NCBI GenBank assembly: GCA_012932865.1
Contig: SAXG01000052.1
Span: 1 to 64,000, forward strand
Direction of reading: 5' to 3'
From: Amylostereum areolatum
Lineage: Eukaryota > Basidiomycota > Agaricomycetes > Russulales > Stereaceae
DNA length: 64,000 nt
Part shown: piece by piece, positions 35,646 to 46,279 of the stretch
Numbering within the stretch: the first letter of the stretch is position 1
Layout: each line of letters opens with the position of its first letter
Program-made: the position numbers and the translations under genes
Notes under the pieces: generated by a model
Databases searched by the model: none
Told to the model about the DNA's origin: nothing
The model's input: only the letters and a program-made list of their open reading frames with translations

Positions 35646-36124
35646 TGGTCGGTCTGGCGAGTCGGACCCGGAGTGCAAGATAAAAATGAGTGACGATGTC
35701 GATGAGCAACCGTAGAATAGGAGTCGACCGGGACCCGCAAAAGGGAGGCTACGGAACACTGTTGGCGGGGCGACAATAAGGGAGGGGTCGCGGGAAAGAA
35801 AGCGGAGGAAGGTTGGAATGAGCGGGGTACCATGCTATATGCATAGCTCAACTGGTACTACCGTATCGAGACGGATGATCAGCTGGCATACATGTAAGAC
35901 CAAGCTAAAGATGTCGTTGCGGGTAGAGTGCATTATTCTGCTTAGTTAGAGAGGTGCGCGAACGTTGACGCTACTACTACCAAGATGTAGACTAATAACG
36001 GGACAGTGGACTTGGCTTGAGGTTATATCATTTTCACAGCGCTTGTGCTCCACAACTTGGCCCGGTAACGTGGCTGGCCCTGAGATCTTTTCTGAGATCC
36101 AGTGACGGGTAACAGTCACACGAC
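35646..36124. promoter_or_regulatory. Divergent promoter region, amylase / sugar transporter
   Basis: These 479 bp separate a secreted amylase (minus) from an MFS sugar porter (plus). A head-to-head hydrolase and transporter pair suggests possible co-regulation by carbon source, but this is inference. Short GC-rich runs occur; I cannot assign specific regulator sites. Confidence 0.4.
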
Positions 36125-38167
36125 ATGCCTTCTCCAGTGGCCGCGGTCACGCTGCAGTTCCTGTCGTCGCCGACTCGGACTGAGGTCACTGAACTCACGA
36201 TGGTCAAGGCTCAGACGCTTTCTCCATACGGCTGGCTGGTCTTGGTTTGGGTTCTCGTCGCATCCTTTCAGGTTTGTTCACTTTTTCGTCACTGCTCTTC
36301 CTGCTGATGCTTCTCCAGTATGGCTACCACATATCCGCTCTCAATCAAATTCAGGCCGTCCTCACCTGCAAGTCTACGGCTCCCGTTACCCCAGCGGACT
36401 TGCGTTTCCCTACCTGCATCCCCATGTCTGACACTGCATTCTCGGTCGTAACTTCGGGTTTGTTCACTCATATCGCGCTTGAAAGGCCTTCGTCACATTC
36501 GCCTTCTAGTTTTCACTCTCGGTGGTCTTCTTGGAAGCCTCACCGCCAACCGGGTTATGGACCGTTTTGGTCGCAAAGGCGCCCTTCAATACAGCTCCTG
36601 CTTTGTTGTCCTCGGTAGCGGATTTATGGCGATCGCACCCTCGATCCACGCTTTGATTTTTGGTCGGTTCGTGTATATGGTTACGCTTCCAGCACCATTC
36701 TTCTCATACCTTCACTCCCGCACAGGTTGCTCAACGGCGTTGGATCAGGCATTGCACTTTGCGTCGGCCCTATTTTCATCTCCGAGATTGCTCCCGTCAA
36801 GATAAGAGGAAGCGTCGGTACGCGCCTTTAACGATCTCGCCTTGCACCCATCTACTTATCATATCCTAGGCGTTCTTACCCAATTTGCCATCGTCATCGG
36901 TCTAATGGTCACACAACTTATTGGCCTTCGAATGGCCACTCCTACTCAATGGCGACTCGTGCCCGCCATTTCCTCGGCCCTTTCCTTGATACACATATTG
37001 ATTAGCCCAAGCATCATTGATACGCCTGTCTGGCTGAAGGACCACCGTGGATTAGAAGAGCAACACACAGCGGAGCAAAGGATTTGGCATCTTCCAAGTG
37101 ATTCTGATGACAGTACATACCTCCTCAGCCATTCTCGTGATCGATAATGATCGTTGACACTCATTTTGCTAGTTCAAGATGTCGAGAGCAGCCTCCTGAG
37201 CGAAGAGCCCGCCTCTCCCCGAGAAGAGCGACACGATATACATGCAAATATCTCATTGAAGCAGCTGATCGCTTCCCCACAACTTCGACGGCCTTTGACT
37301 ATCGTGTGCGCGGCCATGATGTCACAGCAGGTGTCTGGTATCGTGTTTCAGTTTTTACTCTTCGTTCTTTGTGATTCTCACCTACTTTGCCAGGCATTAA
37401 CGCAGGTATGTATCTCCCCCTCTCAAGAAGCTCTTCTCATCGATACGACGCATGTAGTATTATACTACAGCAACGATATTTTGTCGCGCTCTTTACCCGA
37501 CTTAGGGCCTTATATATCTCTTGGAATAACGATTGTCAACGTCTTGATGACTTTCCCGCCGATGATTCTTATAGACGTGCGTGCCGTCTATGCTCCGTTA
37601 TTCACTATTATTGTGCTCATCCGGTTTTCAGCGCTGGGGGCGGCGAACTCTGTTGCTGATCTCGATCTCCTCAATCTTGCTGTCTTTAATTCTGGTTGGG
37701 GTCGGTCTTGATACAGGGATAGTCACACTCTCCAGTGTGTCTATATTGACTTTCGTCATGTCAGCTAATGTTTCTACACTCCTTGGCCGTCGCATTGATG
37801 TTCCTGTAGGTCCTTCGCGATTGGATTGGGGCCAGTCCCATTTGTCATAATCCCAGAAGTTTCTCCGTCTTCGGTACGTGCTTCCAAAACCGTCCTCACA
37901 ATTCGTTCTGAACGATATTTCCTAGGCTGTGTCCGCGCTTTCGTCTGCCGCTCTGTCTCTCAATTGTAAGCCTCGCTCGTCTTTCGTTGCATCGTCCCTA
38001 TCTCACTGCAAACAGGGGTGTCCAATTTTTTCGTCGGTCTCGCCTTCCTGCCCCTTCGAAATGCCCTGTCCGGCGGAAATCCCACAAAGGAGGGCCGAGT
38101 CTTCTTCGTGTTCGCGGCTGCTTTATTCGTTTCTACGTCGGTTCTTTTCCGTAACTACAGAGGGTAG
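36125..38167 (+). CDS. MFS sugar transporter, Vps73-like
   Basis: This is a membrane transporter of the sugar porter family with about 12 predicted helices. The start at 36125 gives MPSPVAAVTLQFLSSPTRTE and helix 1 (YGWLVLVWVLVASFQYGYHI), split by an intron, with YHISALNQIQAVL as in Vps73/Ybr241c-type porters. The family motifs are FTLGGLLGSL, the NRVMDRFGRKGALQ loop (D-x-x-GRR-like), GRLLNGVGSGIALCVGP, and ISEIAPVKIRGSV (PESPR-side motif E-x-x-P-x-x-x-RG). Later exons give QLIASPQLRRPLTIV, NAVLYYSNDIL, GRRTLLLISISSIL and a final helix ending LFRNYRG. Substrate cannot be read from sequence. It is divergent from the amylase gene. Confidence 0.88.
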
Positions 38168-38389
38168 ACCTCAGAGGACTCTGCGGATGTAATGATAATG
38201 CCGCCATTGTATAACATTATTCTCAAGTTATTTCTTGTGGAAAGTAATGCGTGGATCGGAATCCTCCCAGAGTTTGGAATACTCACTGACGTCATGATCA
38301 CGCGAGGCGATTTGCTTTACGCGTCGACGCGTATGTCTTGTTTTTTCCCCCTTCACTTCCTCCTCAGGCTTCAGCTCGCCCATCACGCC

Positions 38390-39153
38390 ATGAGCGAATC
38401 ATCCGATGTGCGTAGACCCATCCATTGCTATGTATATATAAATAACGCAACAATACTATAGACTTCCTTACTCGAGCTCCTGGACCTTTCACAGCTCAAT
38501 TGCTTAAATGAGGACAGCGCTCGGACCCTCCGGAGTATATGCAGTTCGAAGTCTTTGAACACGTCGGATAGTTTTCTCCTCAGCGATGCAGATGAACAGC
38601 TCCTGCTCAGTATACCCGTCCGTGCCGTCTTCGTCCCGCTCTGTTCTGGGCGATAGTGACGTGCTCACTTCTGATCTGTGCTCAAAGTTCAATCAAACGG
38701 TGCGAGTACGATCCATCGCTATCCGATCAACTTCGCCCGAGCAAGCCCCCAAGACGATCAAGCTACTTGTTAATAGGCAGTCGATCGGGTTTGAGGACGT
38801 ACAAGATGCAGAGGAGCCAGACGTCGCGCAGAAGCTTGAGCTAACCGCAGATCAGACAAGGGAGGGAAGGCGAATAGGACTTCGGTTTGTACGTTTCCAG
38901 AGCGTGAACAGCTTGCATGTATGGTATCTCGTCGTCTGCATCATCGAGGGTGTACTCATCATGCGTGGGTCAGATTTTCGTCGAATCCAATCAGGGAGGG
39001 AGTGATATAACTCGGATCGACAGCATTGACGTGGTCGGGCAACCCGTTGAGTGCGTACTTCGATGTTGATTCCTTCACGGATAAGCTGATGTCTCTGGCT
39101 TCTGTAGGTCAACGAAGGATTTGAGCGGTCTGAAGAAACAGGAGGATGACTAG
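38390..39153 (+). CDS. PITH domain protein
   Basis: The PITH domain is a beta-sandwich found in TXNL1 and PITHD1, proteins that bind the proteasome. The first exon is just MSESSD. After a GTGCGT-donor intron comes SLLELLDLSQLNCLNEDSAR, then FLLSDADEQLLLSIPF, the typical D-x-DEQLLL core. Then NQTVRVRSIAIRSTSPEQAP, FEDVQDAEEPDVAQKLEL and IGLRFVRFQSVNSLHIFVES follow. The last exons give NQGGSDITRIDSIDVVGQPV and STKDLSGLKKQEDD. All introns are canonical and in frame. There is no thioredoxin domain, so it is the standalone PITHD1-like form, about 185 residues. Confidence 0.92.
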
Positions 39154-39485
39154 GCACGCTTAATACGGTCAGGCTAGGCTTGGAGCGTGCAGTCCAAGTA
39201 AAGATTATTTCGTGTCGCATGGCACGGTCTGTAGGCCTTACATACGATATGTACGCATATGAAGTGGTTGCACTTGCCCACCAATAATCGGTTGAAAGCA
39301 ACCACCTAGTTAGAAAATGAAGGCTTCATTTATGTAGTCGGTATGTAGTGAGCGCTATAAGTAATTATGACTTTCGCTGCTGTGCCTGAAGTTTGGTTAC
39401 GCCAAATACTAAGTACCTCACGACCAACCTTCAAAGCGGTTGCACTCGTCCTTGCTGGTATCGCGACCGCTTTGTTCACCCTCTT
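39154..39485. other. Intergenic region / HOOK promoter
   Basis: These 332 bp lie between two plus-strand genes. A cgctataagtaa run near 39353 resembles a TATA box, about 130 bp before the HOOK start. No gene is seen. Confidence 0.35.
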
Positions 39486-42400
39486 ATGTCCGACCATCAA
39501 CGCAAAGAGCTAGATGCTTTTTTTCATTCTTCACGACTTTCGACCTCAATCGTCCGGTAACCACCGTCAGAGACTTGAGCGATGGCGCCGGACTGTTCGA
39601 GATCCTCTCCACTATGTGAGCCGGTCATGGCGTCTCCCCCGTAATTCCACTCATATCAACTTCCAGAGATGCGGAATATTTCCGTCAACCTTCTCGGCCA
39701 TCCCCTGAACCCTCAGACAACTGGGTCCTACGCTTCAGTGCCCTCAAGCGGGTTTATAGGCTTATGACACAGTACTTCACCGACATCCTTCATCAGCCTA
39801 CGAGCGCGTTAGAGGTACCTGACCTGCAGGCCATTGCGAAAGACCATGATGTTGCATCCACTCTGTTGATGTGTCGTCTTACCGTCGCGATCGCGGTTCA
39901 GTGCGAACGGAACTCGGATTTCATCGGCAAGATCCAGGGTCTGGGACAAGGCGACCAACACTATCTTATGAGGGCTATCGAACAGGTGTGTCGTTCAGAA
40001 CCAATGTCTGAAGTAAGTATCTGAATGAGGAGTAGGTCATGTCCAAGATCCAGTCCGTGGGGGATCGAGGGGCGGGAGAGTCCACCATGACCGAGTGCGT
40101 TCGTCTATGCATTCTTGTCTATACTCAACTCATCTGCACGCACTGTAAGGGACGACCACTACTACCAGATCCAGTCAGAACGCAGTCGAGTTTTCTCAGA
40201 GAAGGAGACTCTGGAGAAAGTTTATCAATCCTTGCTAGACGAGCACCAGGGTGCTGCAGACAAACTACGACGACGTTGTGTCGGAGCGAGACGATGCCGT
40301 TTCTCGTGTGCGCAACTTCCAACACGATGTCGACAGCAAGCGTAGCGAGAAGGCCGATGTGATGATGAGGGCTGAGATAGACAGGCTGCGTGGGGAGCTG
40401 TGAGTAACCCGGTTATATCTTCGTCAGTGAAGACTGAAACTTACAAGTCGTTACTGGCAGCCAGAAGAGTGAGGATAACCTTGCGTTGACCGAATCCGAA
40501 CTCGACAAGCAGACAAATCTGGTCACCGATCTGACGCGAAGAGTCGACGAACTACAAGGCCTGGCAGATGAGGCGGCACGCCTCAAGGATCAGGTAGACG
40601 AGTAAGTGATTGGCTGACATTGTATCATTCCACTCTCATCAGTATCAGATACCGACATGCGGCAGATCGTCTTGCGAAGACAGAAAATGTCATGGAAAAG
40701 TATAAGAAGAAGCTACAGGAGGGTGCAGACCTGCGACAGCTTGTCAAGGTGCGTTGTCAAATCTGCTTCCGATGGACATCGCTTGACAACCTCCCAGTCC
40801 TTAGAGAAGCAGAACGCGGACCTTGTGGATAAGAATGCCTCTCTTGAAGAGGAATATCGCAAGGTAGCAGCCTTCAAGCCCCTTATGGAGTCTTACAAGA
40901 GTCAAATTTCGGACCTAGAGGGCAAACTATCGACTCGGAACAAGGAGCTCGATACTACACGATTCGAGTTAGAGCAAACGAAGACGAAGCTCCGCATCGC
41001 AGATGAAGAGCATACCAAGGACTCGGAAACCTTAGAACTGTATCAGGAACGAGTGCGTGAACTAGAGCTAGTTTCTGGCAGACCACCGGCGTCAACGAAG
41101 CCTCCACGGTCCCCGACGACTGCTGTGCCAGATGCGGAGAACGCAGAGAGCGCCGAAGGCGAACTCCTTGCCGTGGAAGAAGACCTTGACATCGCCGACT
41201 CTGGTCTGGGCGAGGAACTTGACAACGCTATCACTGGGACCACCATGACAGACCTCAAGCTCCAAGTCCGGAAGCTTCAACGGGAATTGACGGATGCACG
41301 TCAAAACCAGGCGGAGGCGAGCCGAGTTTTGGTGCTGGAAAACCTTCTGGAAGATGCCAATCGGATGAAGGCGAGGTATGAGACTGATTATTTGGTTGCG
41401 CACCGCGAAAAGTTGGTTCTTCAAAACGACCTCGAGGAAATCCGTAGTGGGAAAGCCCTAGGCGACGGGTATGTCAGATTGCCAGTATATTTATATTTCA
41501 CCGGATGGCTAACCGATGTTTGATGCGACACAGACCCGAAGCCGCCATTGCGCTCCGTCAACGTCTCAATGAGTCGGTCGACCAGTTGGATGATCTCCGT
41601 CGCGAGCATGCAGAGCTCGAAGTCAAGTTCGAAAACATCAACAAAGAGCTTATCATTGCCAAATCAGACCGTCAGCTCTCTACACTCACTGCATTTGCTG
41701 CGAATAACTCACTCTCATTCAACAGTGACGTTGGTAAATAAGGATCAGTTGGACATCCTGGCCACATTGCGGGAGTCTGTCAACGAAGATAAGATTGGCC
41801 TGGAAGCCGAAATTCTACGGGTCAAAGAGCAGGTCAAGGACCTCGGCGATAAGAATAAGATGCAACTTGAACAAATCAACGGATTACTCCTTGAAAAAGT
41901 CAATCTCCAAAGTGAAGGTATCGGCCAGCGCGAAAAGATGCTTCAACGCGAACGAGATTTTGGGTACGTTGACATGTAAATCTCAAAGTTTTTCATCTCA
42001 TCCTCTGGTTTCAAGGGAGCTCCGCGCTTCACTTTCAGGAAAGGATGTACCGGAAGACGTCAAGGCCCGCATCCTTCGCATGCACGAGGAAAGCGTCCAA
42101 CTGAAAGAACAGTTGAAAACAGCACAGGAACAAGCTTGTCAAAGCCCGAGCGGTGGGTTCCTTTGGTCTAGATGCTTGTTCTTACTCAACTCACTGAATT
42201 TGCCATAGTTTATCAAATCGCAAGACAAGCTCTTCAAAGAAGAACAGGCGAAGTCAGGGGTATCTTTCAATGTAAGCAAATATTTCGTTGCGTAGACACA
42301 AAATTGAGTTTTGTCTAGGGTACCTTTGACGACACCGATGGAGGTGCACGATCAAGAATCAAGATACTTGAAGAAGAGTTGGAGCGTGCGAAGGTAGTAA

Positions 42401-42697
42401 CCTTCCACTACCTCTGGTGGTACACGATATTTATCGTTCCATGTTAGCGCAACCATGCGGAAGCCGTTCAACGCTATCGCAGAGAGCAAGAGCTCTTGAT
42501 GGGTATCATCCATTCCCATGGCATGCTGGCCAATCGAGACAATCTAGGAAGGTCGACACAATCAGGCCTCTGGTGTGCCAACCAGCTGGCTTGGTCAACA
42601 ACGACGAAATGTGAGCCCAATGATTATCCAGAGTAGTTCATCTGAGTCTAACAGTTGGCTAGCTCGGACCAATGTTGAGACGATGAAATACCCCTAG
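39486..42697 (+). CDS. HOOK: HOOK family dynein/endosome adaptor
   Basis: HOOK proteins link dynein to early endosomes; in filamentous fungi HookA/Hok1 drives long-range endosome transport. The start at 39486 gives MSDHQRKELDAFF, then FFTTFDLNRPVTTVRDLSDG and LFEILSTIDAEYFRQ, the N-terminal HOOK (CH-like) domain that binds dynein light intermediate chain. EPSDNWVLRFSALKRVYRLM and AIEQVMSKIQ follow. The rest is coiled coil (40180-42400) with many short introns, for example LEKQNADLVDKNASLEEEYR and YKSQISDLEGKLSTRNKELD. The C-terminus carries the cargo-binding block ELLMGIIHSHGMLANRDNLG and VPTSWLGQQRRN. The frame slips by 1 nt at the T7 run 39518-39524 and near 42548. An FTS/FHIP-binding role is expected for the tail. 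Confidence 0.9.
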
Positions 42698-43130
42698 TCA
42701 CCATTATTTACTACACTGCGCGACAAGCTCCAGTTCGTCGAGATCGTTACCTGGCACCTACAACATCATACATCAACCTTGAAATTGTCTCATACTAGGG
42801 ACGTATTCGAGAACCATAATATACCAGTACCCACAAATGCTTTCCTGGCCGGTGTTCGCATACTCAGGCTACATATTAGTGCACGCTACGCTTCCCGACA
42901 CAGTGCAGTATGCAGTATATACTTAGACATCTAGTCTGGCCGAGCGAATGTAACGCTATTTGACTTACCGAGTGTTGGTGCCAATAATCTAGAGTTGTTG
43001 TAAATTATAAACAACGTTTTCGGACGCGCTAACTGTCACTCCTGCTCTCAACCCGCTCCTACTCCAGGACACTAGTGTAGGTGCCATAACATTTTATGGT
43101 CCTAACATTAGCCTAACTTGCTACCTTTAG
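42698..43130. other. Intergenic region / RTCA promoter
   Basis: These 433 A/T-richer bases separate HOOK from the RNA cyclase gene on the same strand. I see no coding sequence, repeat or clear core promoter motif. Confidence 0.4.
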
Positions 43131-44484
43131 ATGTCATCGTCGTTCATTGCGGCCGGGAAAGTCAAGATGATTGACGGTAGTGTGCTAGAGGGAGGAGGCC
43201 AGTTGCTTCGGAACGCCTTGGCCCTTTCCGTTCTCACCTCTTCGCCAATCTCTGTCACCAATATTAGGAAGGGGCCGTTCACGGCCTGGTCTTAAGAACC
43301 AACATGTAGCTGGTAGGTTCCATATTACTGACATCCGGTTGGCTCGGAGGAGTTAATTGGACTCGACGAAGCCTAGCAACTACTCACAGAGCCTTCACGT
43401 CAGGTCTGCGGCTTGCTGCAGAGATATCATCCGCTGATATCTCAGGGGACCGTACAGACTCTACCGCTATCACATTCCATCCTCAGAAAATATCGCTACC
43501 AGGATCATTTGAAGCAGACCCCGGCACGGCGGGTTCGACGGCACTTCTTCTGCAAGGTTGCCCTTCCTTGCCTGGTTTTTTCTCCTAGAACCGAGTCTTC
43601 TCGATTGACATTGCGTGGTGGTACAAATGCTGCCCATGCTCCTCAGATCGACTACATCGAGCACGTCCTCTTTCCTTTTCTCCAGCGACATTTCGACCTG
43701 GTTCCGAAAATACAAGTGCATAAACGAGGCTACTATCCTAAGGGTGGCGGCAAGGTCGAAGTCACAATTCCTCCAGTTAGAGGCCCACTTCCCAGTGTGT
43801 CTCTCCTCGAGAGGGGAGAGGTGACGGCTGTCAAGGGGAGAGCATTCGTTGCTGGCCTCCCTGCCGAGCTGGCACGGCGTATGCAACACGCCGCATGCGA
43901 TCATATCACCCATGCAGGCATCGACAGTGGCCTCATCAACATTGAAGCCGTTCGGGAGACAAACTCGACGGCGTTTGGGAGCGGTTCGGGGATTGTTCTC
44001 TGGGCCGAGACAGAGAATGGATGCGTCATAGGCGGCTAGCTCGCTAGGGTCCAAGCAAAAGGATGCAACAGCTGTTGGCAAAGAAGCAGCGGCAGAGCTC
44101 CTGAGTAATCTTGAGCACGGAGCCTGTGTCGACGAATACTTGCAAGTGAGTGCTCTCACACCGACCAAGTACATCGAGTGGATGAACCATCTGACGGGAT
44201 TATACATTGGCGCTAGGACCAGATCATTGTATTCATGGCTCTCGCTCGAGGACGTTCTGAAGTCAGGACAGGACCGCTCACACTGCACACCCGGTACGGT
44301 ATCTCTTGTGTGGAATCTGGATTATCCTATCATTATGCCGACAGCCACCTTCAGAACCGCAATATGGACCGCTGAACAACTGACAAGCGCGAAATTTGAG
44401 ATCCAAGAGGACACCATATCAGGAACAGCGACAATCATATGTGAAGGTATAGGACATACTTGCGACACAAGGGAGGGGGAATAG
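43131..44484 (+). CDS. RTCA: RNA 3'-terminal phosphate cyclase
   Basis: The enzyme converts an RNA 3'-phosphate to a 2',3'-cyclic phosphate using ATP. The start at 43131 gives [20 protein letters not shown] and [16 protein letters not shown], the EGGGQxLR motif that opens the RtcA fold. [13 protein letters not shown] corresponds to R-x-GRSKPGL-x-xQH. Later blocks: [27 protein letters not shown], and [16 protein letters not shown] with [14 protein letters not shown] (RGYYPKGGG is the RtcA signature). C-terminally [38 protein letters not shown] (adenylated His in the H-T-x-T-A-I block) and ICEGIG complete the family pattern. The frame is interrupted by one surplus base at the GGGG of 43271-43274. 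This is true RtcA type, not the Rcl1 rRNA-processing paralogue, judging by the retained His. Confidence 0.92.
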
Positions 44485-44590
44485 ATACGGAGCAGCAGCG
44501 TGTGCGACCAGGAGCGGGTCCATTACAATCGTTAAGCAGAGAATAGTACATGTATAGTAGAGAGGCAAGTACAAGATCCTCGTAACACCC

Positions 44591-46054
44591 TCATCGGTTC
44601 CATGACAACAAGCTCATGTCTCCCAGACGCCTGGGGAAGCAAGCGTGAGACGAAGTAGAACATGTTTCACTATGCGAGCGACATACCTTGGTTTCACTAA
44701 GTGGCGAATGGTGCCAGCAATCGCAAGAGCGACGAAGAGAGAAGCGGCAGCTACATAGGCCCAGCCCAAGAAAGGATTCTTGCCGCCGATCCACGACACA
44801 GTAGATATGACGATGGATTTAGTGCCGGAGTAAGGTCGGACAGGGAAGTCTGAAAGAAAGACGTTGGGATGCTTATTCGAGAATAACGTCAGATACGTAC
44901 TCAAGTTGACAGTGATTTGGTAACGACCCTTCACTAGCTTCTCGTTGTCGTTCCTCCCCCATAGTTTCGTGAACGTAGGCAGGCCAGCAGTGCGCATCCA
45001 GTTCTGGAAGTGCTCATCCGCGCGCAAGTCCGGAGGAGGGTTATCATCTGTGTAATTGTTCGGGAAACGGGCGGCCCAATTCGGAGGAGGGACGATTTCG
45101 GAAAGGTTGTATTTCGGCGAGCTGGTGTATTTCTTGGCTTCGCCGCCCCACGCAATCCCTCGTTCACTAAAGTTATAAGCGGATGGAGCATCGCTTTCAG
45201 TGGACGAGAGAAGGGTAAGCCCGCTGAACGAGTCTATCGTGACCGTCAATTCAAAAAGGGTGTATATAAATGTTGGTGGTGACGCACCGTTGAACAAAGA
45301 GTTAGCTATGAGCCCGCAGGGATAGATAACTTTGCCATCCAAAACAGCAACAGGCTTGCAATCGCCGTCTTTGAGGTCACTAACGGTCCTATGGTCGCCC
45401 TTGAGTTGATCGGTATCGTAGCTCTGGACATATCGCCGGTGGTTTTGGAAGAAGTTAGTGAGCTTGTAGTAAAGGAGGACGGATGGATCAAGATCATAGG
45501 GGACATCGAATTGAACCACGCATTGCGATCGAAGGGAGTCAGTTGTTGGAGTTGGCACTGTCTTGTACGAAGGCGTACTGAGGAGGGGTAACTTGGGCCT
45601 TGGAGTCGGAAGAGCGAAGTCGGTAATCGTAGTGGGGGACGTTGACGAATTGAGCAGAGCCCGCGTTGGATGCCGGAGAGAGTTGGTCGCAATCAGTGTA
45701 GTTGATGGTGACCTCGGTGACCTGGAGATAGAAGGACCGGGGTGTGAGAGAAGGAAAGCAGGAGTTGAGTCAAGGTACGAACGAGACTGCTGCCCCAGAC
45801 GAGAAGACCGCCGATGGGAGCAAAAAGGATACCGATAATAAATAATGTAGGAAGGACAGTCTTGGGGGTAAGGATGGGCTGCCATGCCTTGAGACGCTGT
45901 TGCTTGAACGCGGTGTCTGAAGGTGGGCAGTGAGCGGATGGGGGGGGGGGGGACGAGAGAGAGACGTACTGGCCGGTCGCTTCCAACTGCCCTTTTCTTT
46001 CTTGGGCTCGTCGCCGTTATCGCTCTGAGCTTTGTTCCGCCGAAAGAGGGCCAT
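44591..46054 (-). CDS. CDC50: Cdc50/Lem3 family P4-ATPase beta subunit
   Basis: Cdc50 proteins are chaperones and subunits of phospholipid flippases at Golgi, endosome and plasma membrane. The start at 46054 reads [20 protein letters not shown], then [20 protein letters not shown] and the first membrane helix [20 protein letters not shown]. The ectodomain has [66 protein letters not shown] and [20 protein letters not shown]. The second helix follows [21 protein letters not shown] final intron (about 44690-44632) leads to [13 protein letters not shown] at 44591; reading through instead gives an unrelated tail. A pure G run at about 45939-45952 lies in an intron. Confidence 0.94.
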
Positions 46055-46279
46055 GTAAAGGAAGAGATGAGATGGAGGAGTGAAGGTCGTAAGGAGCCGG
46101 CGAACGCAGCCGTCTCGAGTTCACAGCCCGAGGTACGTAAGCAGCCCGCCCTGACGTCAGCCTCATTTGTCATGTATGACCGGTTTCAAGAATCAAGCTC
46201 AAGTTTGGTCGAGTCTGGGATCCAGTGAAGCTACTTAGCGAAGCTTGAAGGTGGTGTATGATAACAGAATATTACAGTA

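Noticed and set aside
45939..45952. Poly-G tract as a regulatory or structural signal
   Set aside because: It is a short homopolymer inside a Cdc50 intron and is a likely site of sequencing error.
44614..46173. One 519-codon minus frame as the whole Cdc50 protein
   Set aside because: The frame runs through introns; the real start (46054) and the conserved C-terminus (44591) lie in spliced exons.
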